Source: Crossaster papposus (taxonomy: Eukaryota > Echinodermata > Asteroidea > Velatida > Solasteridae). From it: DNA of 64,000 bases. Below are positions 31,540 through 43,106 of the stretch, one piece after another (position 1 is the first letter of the stretch; each line of letters opens with the position of its first letter). Location: positions 2,046,001 through 2,110,000 of the forward strand of contig JBAIAA010000531.1 of NCBI GenBank assembly GCA_037893245.1, given 5' to 3'. Below the pieces are notes generated by a model, which was not told where the DNA came from, searched no databases, and was given only the letters and a program-made list of their open reading frames with translations. The position numbers and the translations under genes are program-made.

Positions 31540-31932
31540 AACATGTCTAAGCTTTCGACTTTCCAAGTCTTTCAAAGCCTCTTCTTCGGCGATTTTGACG
31601 GACTTTTTCTGGTCGGGTCTTCTTTTTTTTCTTTCAGCTAGTAGTCGACTTCCTCGATGGCTTTGTTGGTGGAATCGGGGTCAGATCTATAGGCGAAGGC
31701 TACCATAATCTTCTCGAGCGTAATTTCAAGCTTGACGCAAAATTCGAATTGGGCGATATTTCCTGGTCTGGAATGTTCGTTAGCGTCTACCTTATTTCTC
31801 AGTTCTCTTATAGAGGTAGAACTTTGTTTCGGGGCTTCGATAGCTTTGAAGCGCCGATCAAAATAGTCTTTAAATTTGTCAAACACTAGCGTCGTGCTCG
31901 CATCAGAAGCACGATTCTCTTCGGTAGACATA
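31540..31932 (-). pseudogene. Fossil gag-like fragment, possibly DIRS/Ngaro-type
   Basis: On the minus strand MSTEENRASDASTTLVFDKF begins near 31932, and a helical, charged protein follows with FDRRFKAIE and FEFCVKLEI. The pattern recalls the short proteins encoded ahead of reverse transcriptase in tyrosine-recombinase retroelements. It is a broken fossil with at least two breaks, and no polymerase or recombinase lies nearby. Family assignment is weak. Confidence 0.3.
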
Positions 31933-32060
31933 ATCAATGGAGTATGCAAGTATATCAGTAAAATAGAGCGTATAGCAGTAGCTGCATTCAGCGATTGTGC
32001 ACGCGCCTGAAGTGAGAGGCGTTGGTCGAAGACACGGTATATACCTAACATTTATATTGT

Positions 32061-32971
32061 TATCCAAATTACTGGAGAGGACGAGAAGAAACGCTATAGT
32101 GATTACGTAATAAGGTATCTGGTCTATTCGCCAAACAAAACTAAATTGTTCTGGTTTATACATGTAGATGTAGGCCCAACTAGATTGCATGTACACTACT
32201 TTAACATTTTTGTATATTGTATTAAGCATGCATTGTGGTTGTGTCTGTTCAAATTTAGTATTAACAACACTTTTTTTTTCATTTGTGTAGGAGAACTTTT
32301 CTTGACGGCAAAGAAAGCCTCAACAGGCTGACAGGAAGTTGAAGTTCCTGGAAGTCTCTACAAGCTTATGATAAGGATTTCAACAAAGGGCACTTGAATT
32401 TGGAAAGTTAGAGAACACTTTTTAGGAAAGATTTTGTTTCCCTCATCATATATTGCAGTTTGTGCCATGACATTTGTAAAAAGGAAAGTAAATTATTAAA
32501 ATAATTGACACATGCAATAGAAGCATTGTTTCACGTGTACCTTTACTTTTGTTGTGTTTTATAAACTTACCGGTACTTACTTTTATAAACTTGTTGGCTA
32601 CCTGTGCAAAGCAGTTTGGGTTGACACTGCCTTCATGCAGCAGGTCCGTCTGTACTTATAGCAGTGGTGTAACTATAACCCCCCCCCCCCCCCCACTTAA
32701 AATGTAGAATTTCCAGGTGTCCCCCCCCCCCCCCCTCCCTCCACCCTACACATTTAACGCAAGTTACCTCGCTGGTTACACTGATGTTACTGGTTCAAAT
32801 CAATTGCTGCTATCATGGATAAGGACTTGTCTGGAACAATTGCCCCCAATAAGTTGAAAGATAAAAAAAAAATTGTTAACCTAGCCTAGATTAAAATGAA
32901 CTGCTTTGACTTCAGTGGCTGGAAAATGAGCTTTGATTTGTAAAAACGTGTTCATTTCAAATAAGCTGTAT
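32061..32971. other. Intergenic DNA with poly-C runs
   Basis: No gene recognised. Two long C runs lie at about 32679-32694 and 32719-32735. The rest is AT-rich, apparently unique sequence. Confidence 0.5.
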
Positions 32972-34205
32972 TAGTCCAGGCAAAATACATAATTTTGTTT
33001 TGTTGACCTCAAACAAATTGCAACAAATTGTTTTTCACCACAGTGCACTTCTATAAGGTTCCTAGAATTACATACTAAAAATCTACAAAAATCCAAGTGG
33101 TGGAAATATGTCTAATTTGCATAAATCGTTAATCCCTGCCATGTAATATGTTTATTCCCATATTTGGGTATATATTTTAATTTTTTGAAAAGTTTATTTT
33201 GGTGATTCTATTTACATAATACTTGAATAACATTTGCTAAAGCATATAAGTGACTGAATAATTATGAGAACACAGTAATTATCCAAAATGACAACTTTGT
33301 GACCCTATAAATGTGCGCACATTACACTGTCTCCAGATATCATCATGTAGTCACTATTGGTGAGCTTCAAATTCACCAAGTTGCTTACTGGCACAGTTAT
33401 CATATTAAAACCTTATGAAAAATCATATGAACAATGATAACATTGTGATATTTAGCCCAGAAAACAAAAACTGGGGAAAAATGTTGTGTCTATAAATTGG
33501 GCTAACAAGTAGTTAAAGGGTTGCCTAACATGGAAGACTTGAACAAGTTCAAGGAAATCCCCAAAATACATTTTAACGTAGATATGATTATTGTAAGCAA
33601 CAAAAATCTTAAATTTGGGGGGTTTCCTTGAACTTGTTCAAGTCTCTCACCTTAGGCAACCCTTCACCTACTTGTTAGCCCAATTTAGGGACACATCATT
33701 TTTCCCCAGTTTTTGTTTGCTGGGCTAAATATCACAATGTTATCATTGTTCATATGATTTTTCATAAGGTTTTAATATGATAACTGTGCCAGTAAGCAAC
33801 TTGGTGAATTTGAAGCTCACCAATACTGACTACATGATGATATCTGGAGACAGTGTAATGTGCGCACATTTATCGGGTCACAAAGTTGTCATTTTGGATA
33901 ATTACTGTGTTCTCATAATTATTCAGTCACTTATATGCTTTAGCAAATGTTATTCAAGTAAGGATATGTAAGTAGAATCACCAAAATAAACTTTTCAAAA
34001 AATAAAAATAAAATATATACCCAAATATGGGAATAAACATATTACATGGCAGGGATTAACGATTTATGCAAATTAGACATATTTTCACCACTTGGATTTT
34101 TGTAGATTTTTAGTATGTAATTCTAGGAACCTTATAGAAGTGCACTGTGGTGAAAAACAATTTGTTGCAATTTGTTTGAGGTCAAAACTTATTTTTCCTG
34201 GACTA
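32972..34205. mobile_element. Long foldback element with Academ-type ends (copy 1)
   Basis: Two arms of about 585 bases face each other across a short spacer (about 33560-33615), matching almost throughout, for example GTGCGCACATTACACTGTCT and its complement. Ends are TAGTCCAGG (32972) and CCTGGACTA (ending 34205), flanked by TAT on both sides (32969-32971, 34206-34208). The first eight bases equal those of the Academ-like transposon at 5738 and the 3-bp duplication length agrees. It is non-coding and could form a near-complete hairpin. Confidence 0.8.
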
Positions 34206-34858
34206 TATTACAATTGAATGTGTCACCTGAGGAACAAGTACTTTTGGCAAAAGTACTAATGCTTTAAAAGGTTCAAAATTCAAGTTTTGTTTTACTAGAA
34301 CAAATGGATTTTAACTGTATTCAATTGGTTTAATTTTACGTGTTAACCTACTTGAAAATGAATATAGACCGAATGACACTCAAACTAAAACAAAGAACAC
34401 TTACAATTGACCTTTTGCCTCTTTGTTTAAAGTCATTTTCTGAAAATTTAATATCTAAGAAATTAAAATATTCAAGCTGGGTCGTACTTTTGACTACTTT
34501 TGTTTGTTATGACTAAATACATTTATGTTTGGCCTGGTATTTTAATACCTAATTATACTTCATTCTTGGCATTAAAAACAAAACAATTCTTGAAGAAAAC
34601 AACAGTATACAGAATGCGAAATAAGTGCTTCAGCTCCTTGGGTAAATAGTTCTTCCTTTCAAAATTGACTTTTACAATTACGACCGTTAAACTGTCCAAA
34701 TTACTTTTGTAGCCTGAAACCATTTTATTTGTTAATTGGCTCTAGTCTATATTGGCTCTAGTCTAGTATCTATCTACTGCTCTGGTAAAACTTGCGAAAC
34801 AGCGCCGCCAGCGGTTTGTAATGAGCTTGTTGAACAGCGCCGCCAGCGTAGTCCTAAA
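34206..34858. other. Intergenic DNA, nothing recognised
   Basis: AT-rich and non-coding. Near 34800-34850 the phrase ACAGCGCCGCCAGCG occurs twice, 45 bases apart. No other structure was seen. Confidence 0.45.
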
Positions 34859-35848
34859 TAGTTGCGTAACTTTTAGCGGGCGCTTTTAAAATTCTTGTTT
34901 GGGGCGTTGACATGCCGAACATTCCATTTACAAATTATCGTTCGTTCAAGGAAGTGTAAACGGACACTTCTCTAACTCAAACGTATCTATCTATCCCAGA
35001 TATTTAATGTAAATACGTGTATTTCTATATTGCAGCAACCTGTACTTGTCATACGAGTGACCGTGCTCTCTTGAGCCTTATACGGCCGGGAACGTAACAT
35101 TGGGTATGTTTTGTTTAAGCAGTAGGCTGTTTTGTTAATAATATTAACAAAACAGTCTACCGCTTAAAATAAATTCCTGCATCCGCCCCTGTGTGCCTCA
35201 TAATAATATTATTATTATAAGGCGCACAGGGGCGGATGCATGAATTTATGAATGTGGGGTCCTAGCCATGGGCGGGTGGTCTGGGGGCTCTCCCCCCATT
35301 TTTTTTTACAGTAGAAGCTCTGAGGTGCATTCTGGCACATCATGAACCTATTTTTCTTATATATTTTGTTCCTGTTGTTGGTTGTTATTGTTTACACTTT
35401 AGGCTACCTTTAGACTTTAGGCTGCTGATTATACGCAATACTGGTGGCCAAATGATTTAGCCACTAGTGTCCAACATACTAAATAAAAACTTAATAAAAC
35501 AAAATCCCCCTGGATCCGCGCATGGCGCAAATGAAGCTACATTTGCCACACATGAGTTTTAATGTTTAAAGAGATGCACTGTTATTCCCTAAATATAAAT
35601 TGAATAATGTACATCAATTGTAAAGCTATTTAAATTCATTGTACAAATATTTAATTATAATGTATTAAATTATATTTTGTAGAATTCACCATCATCAATG
35701 ATTGTCGTTTTTTGTTGGGTTTAATTAACTATTAAAATACACATCTCAACCAAAGACAATAAAACCCGGATTATCTCAAAAATCATATACACTCTCCTGA
35801 CACCTTAATCGTCACTGACCCGTGTATCCTAACCGGAAACAACTCGGC
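34859..35848. repeat. Long direct repeat, copy 1
   Basis: Matches 44632-45537 in the same orientation, from AGTTGCGTAACTTTTAGCGG to AACCGGAAACAAC. Shared blocks include GGGGCGTTGACATGCCG, ATTGCAGCAACCT and AATAAAACCCGGATTATCTC. This copy has an extra 350-400 bases (about 35140-35515) containing two hairpins. The pair brackets the Gypsy fossil at 36791-40990 and may be its LTRs (TGCG...AACA), but no target duplication or primer site is visible. An unrelated dispersed repeat is equally possible. Confidence 0.55.
35140..35515. repeat. Hairpin-rich insertion in direct repeat copy 1
   Basis: Absent from the partner repeat at 44632-45537. It contains the inverted pair AGGCTGTTTTGTTAATA / TATTAACAAAACAG (35130-35160). 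A second hairpin is CATCCGCCCCTGTG / CACAGGGGCGGATG (35178-35240). GGGCGGATG-type ends are typical of small non-autonomous transposons. Confidence 0.45.
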
Positions 35849-36790
35849 TACACAAAAAAGCGTAGTCGGCAAGATCAGTGACAAATTATTATGAGAACTA
35901 ATTCCAAACGACAGTCATTACTTTTAACATATGGGCGTGGCAATATCAACCGCCAACCTGAGACCTGGAAACTGCAGAAAACTACTGTGTGTGTGAGCTG
36001 CTGTGAGCTGCCTTTCTATCCATACTTTACAAGACCACTATTGGCCTACAGTATCAGTTATCAACTCTACAACATTGACGAACATTTTAGTAGATGTTGC
36101 CCGCTACTGAGACGTTTACAGCACCTCATTGTTCACAGACCAGAAGCTGAAAACAGAGGGATTGGTAACATGTTGTCACTTTTCAAGAACTTTTATGTGC
36201 AGCTACTTCTAATATATCGGGCTGTGCATATTAAATTCATTTGCATAATTATGAAACTCATATTTGACATTGTATCGTGTCAATTACCCGATTGGCAATA
36301 TCCACAAAGCAGTTGCTTTAAAAGATATTCCTAATCCTGGAATATATGTGCACGTTGTTGGGGATTTTGTGAGCCATATCACATTGATTGCCAGGTTGTA
36401 AAGCTTTGGAAGATAATCCTTATTTATCCTGATTGATTTTTTTGGTGAGCATTAAAGTGGTATTTTAAACCATTACCGACACCGTCGTAGGTATTTGTCA
36501 TTCTTATAAATTCTGCAGGTGAAAGCCAAACGGTACGGGACAGTTGTACCTTCTGCACCACATGCCTCTCCCCCGCCCTACAATCAACGGCATCAAGTTT
36601 CTACTCGCCTGTAGTCCGCGAATGTACAGCTCATCGGTATAAATTACGCGCATATCTCTTAAAACCGCTTCGGTTAAAGTAATTCCTGCTAGCTGCTTTC
36701 TCGCATTGCTTGTAGTTTTGATTGGGATTGGACATGTACTAACCTTTTCTCCCCATAATCAGCAGAAGTCTTTGAATGTACATGCCAATA
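35849..36790. other. Non-coding stretch with one unconvincing frame
   Basis: A 147-codon plus frame (35891-36334) has no recognisable domain, an odd Cys/Tyr/Ile composition and no splice or promoter signals. I treat it as chance. If the flanking direct repeats are LTRs, this would be leader DNA ahead of gag. Confidence 0.35.
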
Positions 36791-39700
36791 ATGTCTACTG
36801 GGGATACAGAAACTTGGACGCCAGTTAACAAAAACGTTACAAACATTACAAGATCAACTTAAAGCAGCCACCATAGAGTCTAAACCTGAACCTAATCCAG
36901 CATTCTTACTTATGCCTTGTAAAAAAAAAACTTGCATCTTACTCATGTTCACCCTAGGCTTTGTTAAAACTAAAAGACTGGATTTGTGAGGTCAAGGCAA
37001 CAATTCGGTCTTGCCCTTTGTCTGAGAAAGATAAAGTGGATTTTGTCTTTTAACACTTAATTGGACCAGCTAGGGAAGACGTATAATTTAGACACAGGGA
37101 AAAGGTCGAGGATGTTTTTCGCATTCTTAGAGAAGTATTTGGTGACCGGGGGTCTTCAGTTCATTTTCAACGATATTTCTTCGAAAGAAAACAAAGAGAA
37201 GGCAAAAATATTCGAGATTTCTCTCATGCTCTCTCAGACCTTTTTAATAGGGCAATTAGAAAATCGCCACACCTGACTACTCACAAACAGCAGGTTTCGT
37301 GTGACCAATTTACGGATGGTGTGTCAGACATGCCTCTTGGGAAAGACCTTGAGGAAAAGAGTTAAATATAACCCAACAATTGACTTTTTCACCCTAAGGT
37401 CCGAAGCTATTGATTGGTCTGATAAGTCAAATGATACACAAGCCACAAAGCAGAAATATACGGAATGTCTCGCATTAAGGTCTGAAGCTATCAATTGGGC
37501 TGATGAGCTTAGTACGCCACAACAGACAACCACTGTCCAGACAGCTAGAACAAGTCTCATGGCATAAACTAAAACATTGGCTGACATTGTTCACAAACAA
37601 CAACAAATACAGCACCAACAAAAACAAATTGATGAGATTACCAACCTGCAGTACATGAGCACATAATAAAACAGGAACACAGAAAACAAAAACACAGATC
37701 GCAAAGGTAGAAGTAGGATAAAGTGTAATTTCTGAAAGACAACTGGTCATAAAGAGGCACACAGGAGACTATTGAGAAGTTAAGGAAAGAAGTCGGTGAA
37801 AAGTCTTTATCGGGAAACTAGACCCCCCCCCCCCCCCCCCCGTTCCGAGTCCATCGGTAGAGAGGCAGAGAGTGGACTCGCCAGGTCCTTTGAATCATCG
37901 CTTTGTAGGTACTTGTCCAACAAAAGTGTCCAACATTGGTGGAAAAGATGTCAAGTGTCAGGTCAATACGGGTTCTATAGTATCAAAGAAGGCTTCAAGT
38001 CCTTATTTAACCCTGATGATACCCAGATACAGAGTAACATTCTATGGTTACGAATTACCTCCGCCAATGTTCTCGAAATACCATACGTTGGTTACATTGA
38101 AGTTGATGTTGAGATCGAGGGGATATTAGTCTAACAGGTTGGCATCCTCATAGTTAAATATTCAGTTGACGAAGAACACAAAGAACATAAGATAAATTAC
38201 ATGTTTCCTTGGCATGAACATTTTGCTATCACTCGTCGAAGCTATAGACGAAATCAATGCAGCCCATTCTCCTTCACTTTCATGTATTACCCCAGTCCTG
38301 TCTTGTAACAATTTGACATAGAAGACTGAACAGGAAGTCATCGGGTTTGCAAAGGTTGCCTGTAGTGAGAACATCGTTATCCCACCAGAAACAACAGTAA
38401 CTGTTATGGCAGAAACTAGAGGCCTATCTTCATCCCAGATTACAGTAGTAGAACCTTTGAGGTCTTCTGACCACCTTCCTGTTGGTACTTTGACAGCATC
38501 CACACTTGTGAAACTTGATGGTACTTTTCCAGTCAGAATCGACAACATATCCACGTCGGGTTTTATTCTGCGACCCAAAAAAACGTATAGGGGTTGTTAG
38601 AGCAGTAGAAACTGCGGTTGATGAGAATACACAAGTGAAATTCCAGGTTTCAGCTGATCATATTCAAATTTCTCGAGTAGAGGAGAATGCGACAACATCT
38701 ACCGGTACTCCAACTTTCATACCAATAGATCTAGAAGGTTTATCTGGTTCTCCAGATGAGTTGATAGAGATCAACAAGTTACTGATTAGACATAGATATA
38801 TTTTGCAAGCCATGAGTTTGATTTAGGTGACACTAGTACCGTTGAACACTGACTCACAACTGATACCGTGCCAGTCGCCCAGACTTTTAGTAGAATTCCA
38901 CCGAATCAGTACGAACAAGTGAACAACACATTACGAACTTGCTCAATCATGGTATGGTAAAATAAAGTCATAGCCTATGCTGCTCCGATTGTCCTGGCAA
39001 AAAACGAGACGGTTCACTTAGAATGTGTATAGATTATCGTATATTGAATTCCAAAACAAAAAAAGATGCATTTCTCTTACCCAGAACTTCAGAATTCCTT
39101 GACGCTCCTGTAGGCGCAAAATTAGTATCCTGTCTTGGTTTGGCCAGCGGTTACCATCAAGTGAGAATACATCCGAAAGATTGTGAAAAACGGCTTTTAT
39201 AACACCAATGAGGTTGTATGAGTATGTGGGAATGCCCTTTGGACTCTGTGGAGCCCCAGCAATTTGTCAGCGTATCATGCAACAATGCCTTTGTGACCTG
39301 GTTTATCAGCTGTTATTTGTCTATCTGGACGATATCTGCATCTATTCTGAAACATTTGTAGAACACTTAAAACACCTCGATATTGTCTTCACTTGGCTGA
39401 AACAGCACGGATTAAAACTTAAGCCTGTTTAATGCCATCTATTTCGCAAATAAATACATTATCTGGGTCATGTTATCTCTTAGGGTCAAGGCATCTCGAC
39501 CAATGGCGAGAAAACTAAGTGTCAAGAAACGGACTGTCAAGAAACTCCGATTACTCTTGAGTTTCGCCAGCTATTACCGGCGCTTTGTTTCGAAGTTTGC
39601 CCAAATTGCTCGTCCTTTGCACACTCTAGTAGGCAATTGTCAAGGTCACAATCCCAATTTTTTTCTCGAAATAAATGGTCACCTGAGTGTCAAGAAACCC

Positions 39701-40990
39701 TTGACTCACTTGAGGCTCAGTTTACATCTACCCCAATTCTAGCATTTGCCGATTTCTCGAAACCTTTTATCATTGATGTGGACGCCAGTCTTTCTGGACT
39801 TGGTGCAGTCCTGTCACAGATACAGAAAGGTAAAGAGAAGGTTATAGCGTTTGCGAGTCGTACACTCAGAGATTGTGAAAAGCGAATGGAGAAATACAGT
39901 TCTCGTAAACTTGAATTGCTTTGTCTTAAATGGGCGGTTACTGACAAGTTCAAAGATTACTTGTAGAGTTCCCAATTTATTATCGCACGGATAATAATCC
40001 ACTGACTCATTGGAAGACTGCAAAGCTAAGCGCTGTAGAACAGAAATAGGTAGGGGAGCTAGCGTCATTTGACTTTGAGATTGTCTATCGTCCAGGACCA
40101 GTCAACAAGAACGCAGATGCTTTGTAACGCCAACATGAGGAAGATGACGAGCAGGACGATAAAACTATCTTTGTGTCTCAGGTTGACACAACTTGTGACA
40201 TTTCTACACCCACTCAAACCAATTTTCTTCCCTCAGATTTACAGTACACTGTAAATGAATTAGCCAGCAATCTTGGTCCAAGTAGAGTACAGTCATGGTT
40301 ATGTAACCACATTTCCACATTTCCTTCGTACACCACTTAACAGCTCATTGAATTGCAACAGTCTGATCCTACATTTAGTGAATTTCTGAAGTACTATACA
40401 GCACAACGTCTGCCAAATAGGCGAGAGCGACGAAGTTTATCTCATTCAGTTCAGACAATGCTAAGGCAGACTAAACATTTCTCGATGATTGATGGAATTT
40501 TGTACAGGAATGTCAAGGATCCTAAGATGGGGAACTTGCACCAGCTTGCTTTACCTTTGTCCATGAATTCCAAAGTTCTTACCAGTTTGCATAATCAATT
40601 TGGCCAGCAGGGCATTGTAAGAACTCTTCCTTTGATTCGTTCACGCTATTACTGGCCAAATATATATTCAGACGTAAAGCAGTGGATTAATTGTTAACGT
40701 TGTACTGTTGCTAAACTTCAGAGACCGTCGGTAAGAAATCCTCTTGGTCATTAGGTGGCTAGCAGACTTCTAAAAGTACTTGCTATCGATTTCACGCTCC
40801 TTGAACAATCTTCCGACAAGCTTGAAAATGTCCTTGTTATAACAAATATATTTTCCAAGTTCACGATTGCTGCGCCAACCAAGGACCAGACAGCACAGAC
40901 AACAGCTAAAGTATTGGTCAAAGAGTGGGGTTTGTTTAGGTATGGTGCCCCTTTACACATCCACTCCGATCTGAATTTTAGGATCTTTTA
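36791..40990 (+). mobile_element. Old Ty3/Gypsy retrotransposon (element 2), fossil
   Basis: Parts in order on the plus strand: gag capsid region (about 36791-37700), a worn zinc knuckle (about 37725), a protease-like block with NTGSIVS (about 37965), reverse transcriptase (about 38950-39450, with MPFGLCGAPAICQRIM and a YLDDI core), RNase H (about 39640-40130, with IIDVDASLSGLGAVLSQ), the integrase zinc region (about 40350-40700) and the start of the integrase core (40755-40990). Motif spelling, especially IDFTLLEQSSD, places it in the same clade as the Gypsy element at the right edge ([11 protein letters not shown]). It is heavily broken, with well over ten breaks, hence old. Confidence 0.85.
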
Positions 40991-41469
40991 AAAATAAAAA
41001 TAGACATAACTTGAGAATAGATTATACGAATTACGTGACATTTTCACGGTTATACTAGTCAATATCATGTACTTTACCCCTATGGTATTTTAACAAAATG
41101 GAGCGAGCCACGAATTTGTTTGACTCGCCCTTTACACGTGTAACACGTTTCCTGGTTTGCTTTTAAAGAAAATACGTTTTCTTAAACAACTATAAAAGTT
41201 ACATATATAACAGTGCTGAAACAGTGTTTTTGTAAACAATAGGAAGGTTACAGAAGCCTACATAATTTTTATTTTTGGGGGGCATTTTATGACATGTCTC
41301 TACCAAAAACATGGCCCAGGTTGGACGTCGTCTTCATAGTTGTGTACAGAATCTGGTTTCCGTGTGGGACCTAACAAAATTACTCCATATATACCCAACA
41401 AAAATAATACACATGGATATAAAATAAGACATAACAAATAAACACTCGCAATCGCGGAGGCGCATTAAT
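40991..41469. other. Intergenic DNA between fossil elements
   Basis: AT-rich, no gene seen. It probably contains the downstream (minus-strand 3') end of the Harbinger relic that follows. Confidence 0.4.
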
Positions 41470-42540
41470 TTCCTAATATATTTCATATGTGAGTACAACA
41501 TGCCTCTGCGCCAAAAATGCTGCGAGTTCACAACGAGGGTGTCTGAAAACTTCTTTAACTGCTCTATAGTCTTTTAAATAGCTCATAACATGCTCAACAT
41601 GGATTCGACATCTATAATGCTTTTGATTGAATATGGACATGGCTAACCGATCTTCCACATTTTCGGCTTATTTGACTTGGTTGGCTCGGTACTTCGTCAT
41701 GATGGGGTACCGGTTGGCGTACCCATGGTCCCCCAGGAGAAAGACCCCCTCGGGAAAATCAAGCTCCTCTCCCGGCCCGATGCGAGGCAGAAGAGCGTAT
41801 ACGCCAGCATCGTTCATATGGCCAGGAAACCCGCTGTGCACGTATCTGATGTTTCTGTCATTGTCAATGATGATCTATAAACAAAAAAAATGTAAAGGAA
41901 TTAAATAATGAATGACCGTGAGCAGGAAAACCCCTAAAATGCAAATTGCTTGCATGAGATCTTGCACGTTACAGTGCCTTAAAAATGGAGTCTAAATTAT
42001 TTCATGCAGATACAAATCTACATGAAACAACATTAAATTTATGCAGAAACGAGGAAATGAACAAAATGGATAATTGTCTTGTAAATTTTTTTTGTTTACT
42101 GAAAATTTGGACCTTTTGGTAATTTGGGGGCGGGGCGGGGGGGGGGGGGGGTGCGTACGCTAGATGTCGGTGTCTTCGCCCAGTTCCCTGATTTCCCAGG
42201 AGCGGCTGTAGATCCTGCCAGATGCGATTAATGGATTCGGGCGATTCTCCCGTCAGTCGGAAAAATCGCGGGAGATCAGGAGCGACGTCTAAGAACAGAT
42301 CTCTAGGTGGAAGAAGCCCCTGTTCTTCAAAATGGGGAAATAGACGGGCGTACAGGCCTGGATTCGGTCCCGGCAGAGGAAATAAACAGGAACTTAAAAA
42401 CAGGACAAATGACCTGCCAAATGTTTCAAAAAGGAAATGGAGTTCGTCGTTCCCAAAATACTGTACTGGTGGTGTACTGATAAGCAAAAGGAAATGGTGA
42501 ATCGAACACAAAAATAAGAAAATGACATTGGGATCCATAC
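41470..42540 (-). pseudogene. Harbinger transposase relic with intron
   Basis: Minus strand. The exon 41879-41470 encodes NIRYVHSGFPGHMNDAGVY, then VFLLGDHGYANRYPIMTKY and HVEHVMSYLKDYR. The Asp of GDHGY and the Glu of VEH fit the second and third catalytic acids of a DDE_Tnp_4/Harbinger transposase. An acceptor TTGTTTATAG precedes it, and an upstream frame (42538-42190; LFPHFEEQGLLPPRDLFLD, FFRLTGESPESI) looks like the N-terminal exon. A stop codon sits after RANQVK. The copy is of a different Harbinger subfamily from 23997-27272. Its termini were not found. Confidence 0.7.
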
Positions 42541-42688
42541 TTCCCGTTGGTTATACCTATACCTTGTATACAGTCGGCGGATTTAAGAGTGTTCTTAGTG
42601 AACATATTGATGATGCTCATCATTTTCCTCGGGGAAGAAACATCCCTCTACCTAAGAGGCCGGCAGGGCCGGCAGCCATTATATCAGA

Positions 42689-42997
42689 ATGATAATTCGC
42701 GACAGCCATGCTGTTTTTTTGCATTATGTCAACAAAATTGTACCTATTTTGTCAATTGAGTTTTACAATACTATGCGAATGTTCAAAAGGTACATGTTAA
42801 ATTTACAGGGAGAGGATGAAAACTTTCAACACAACTACCTCAATCAGCAGGCGCATCCCCGTCCACCGCCCTCGCCGTCGCCGCGACAGCAGCAGCTGCA
42901 GCCTCGGTAGCAGTGGCAACGGCCTCAGCAGCATGAGCAACCTCGAAAGCAGCAACAGCCACGGCAACATCAACAGCAACAGCCTAGGCAGCAGGAA

Positions 42998-43028
<31 letters not shown>

Positions 43029-43106
43029 CTCGACAGCCGCAACATCAGCAACCTCGACAACAGCAACAGCAACAGCCTCGACAACATCAACAGCAGCAGC
43101 CTAGGC
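42689..43106 (+). pseudogene. CAG repeat / polyglutamine-proline tract
   Basis: An open frame from 42689 reaches RPPPSPSPRQQQLQPR and a TAG at 42908-42910. The same frame then continues as Q-rich units of the type QQPRQ for about 65 residues. The DNA is an interrupted CAG/CAA/CCT repeat (42860-43105). It directly abuts the foldback element at 43107. It could be the end of a degenerate Gln-rich gene or simply an expanded microsatellite; I favour the second. Confidence 0.45.

Noticed and set aside
33777-33971. Short frame in the foldback arm
   Set aside because: The same DNA exists in inverted copy in the other arm and contains no protein motif.
35891-36334. 147-codon open frame as a host gene
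   Set aside because: No domain, no start context, no splice sites, and composition typical of AT-rich intergenic DNA.
41627-41908. 93-codon plus-strand frame
   Set aside because: Antisense shadow of the Harbinger transposase exon read on the minus strand.
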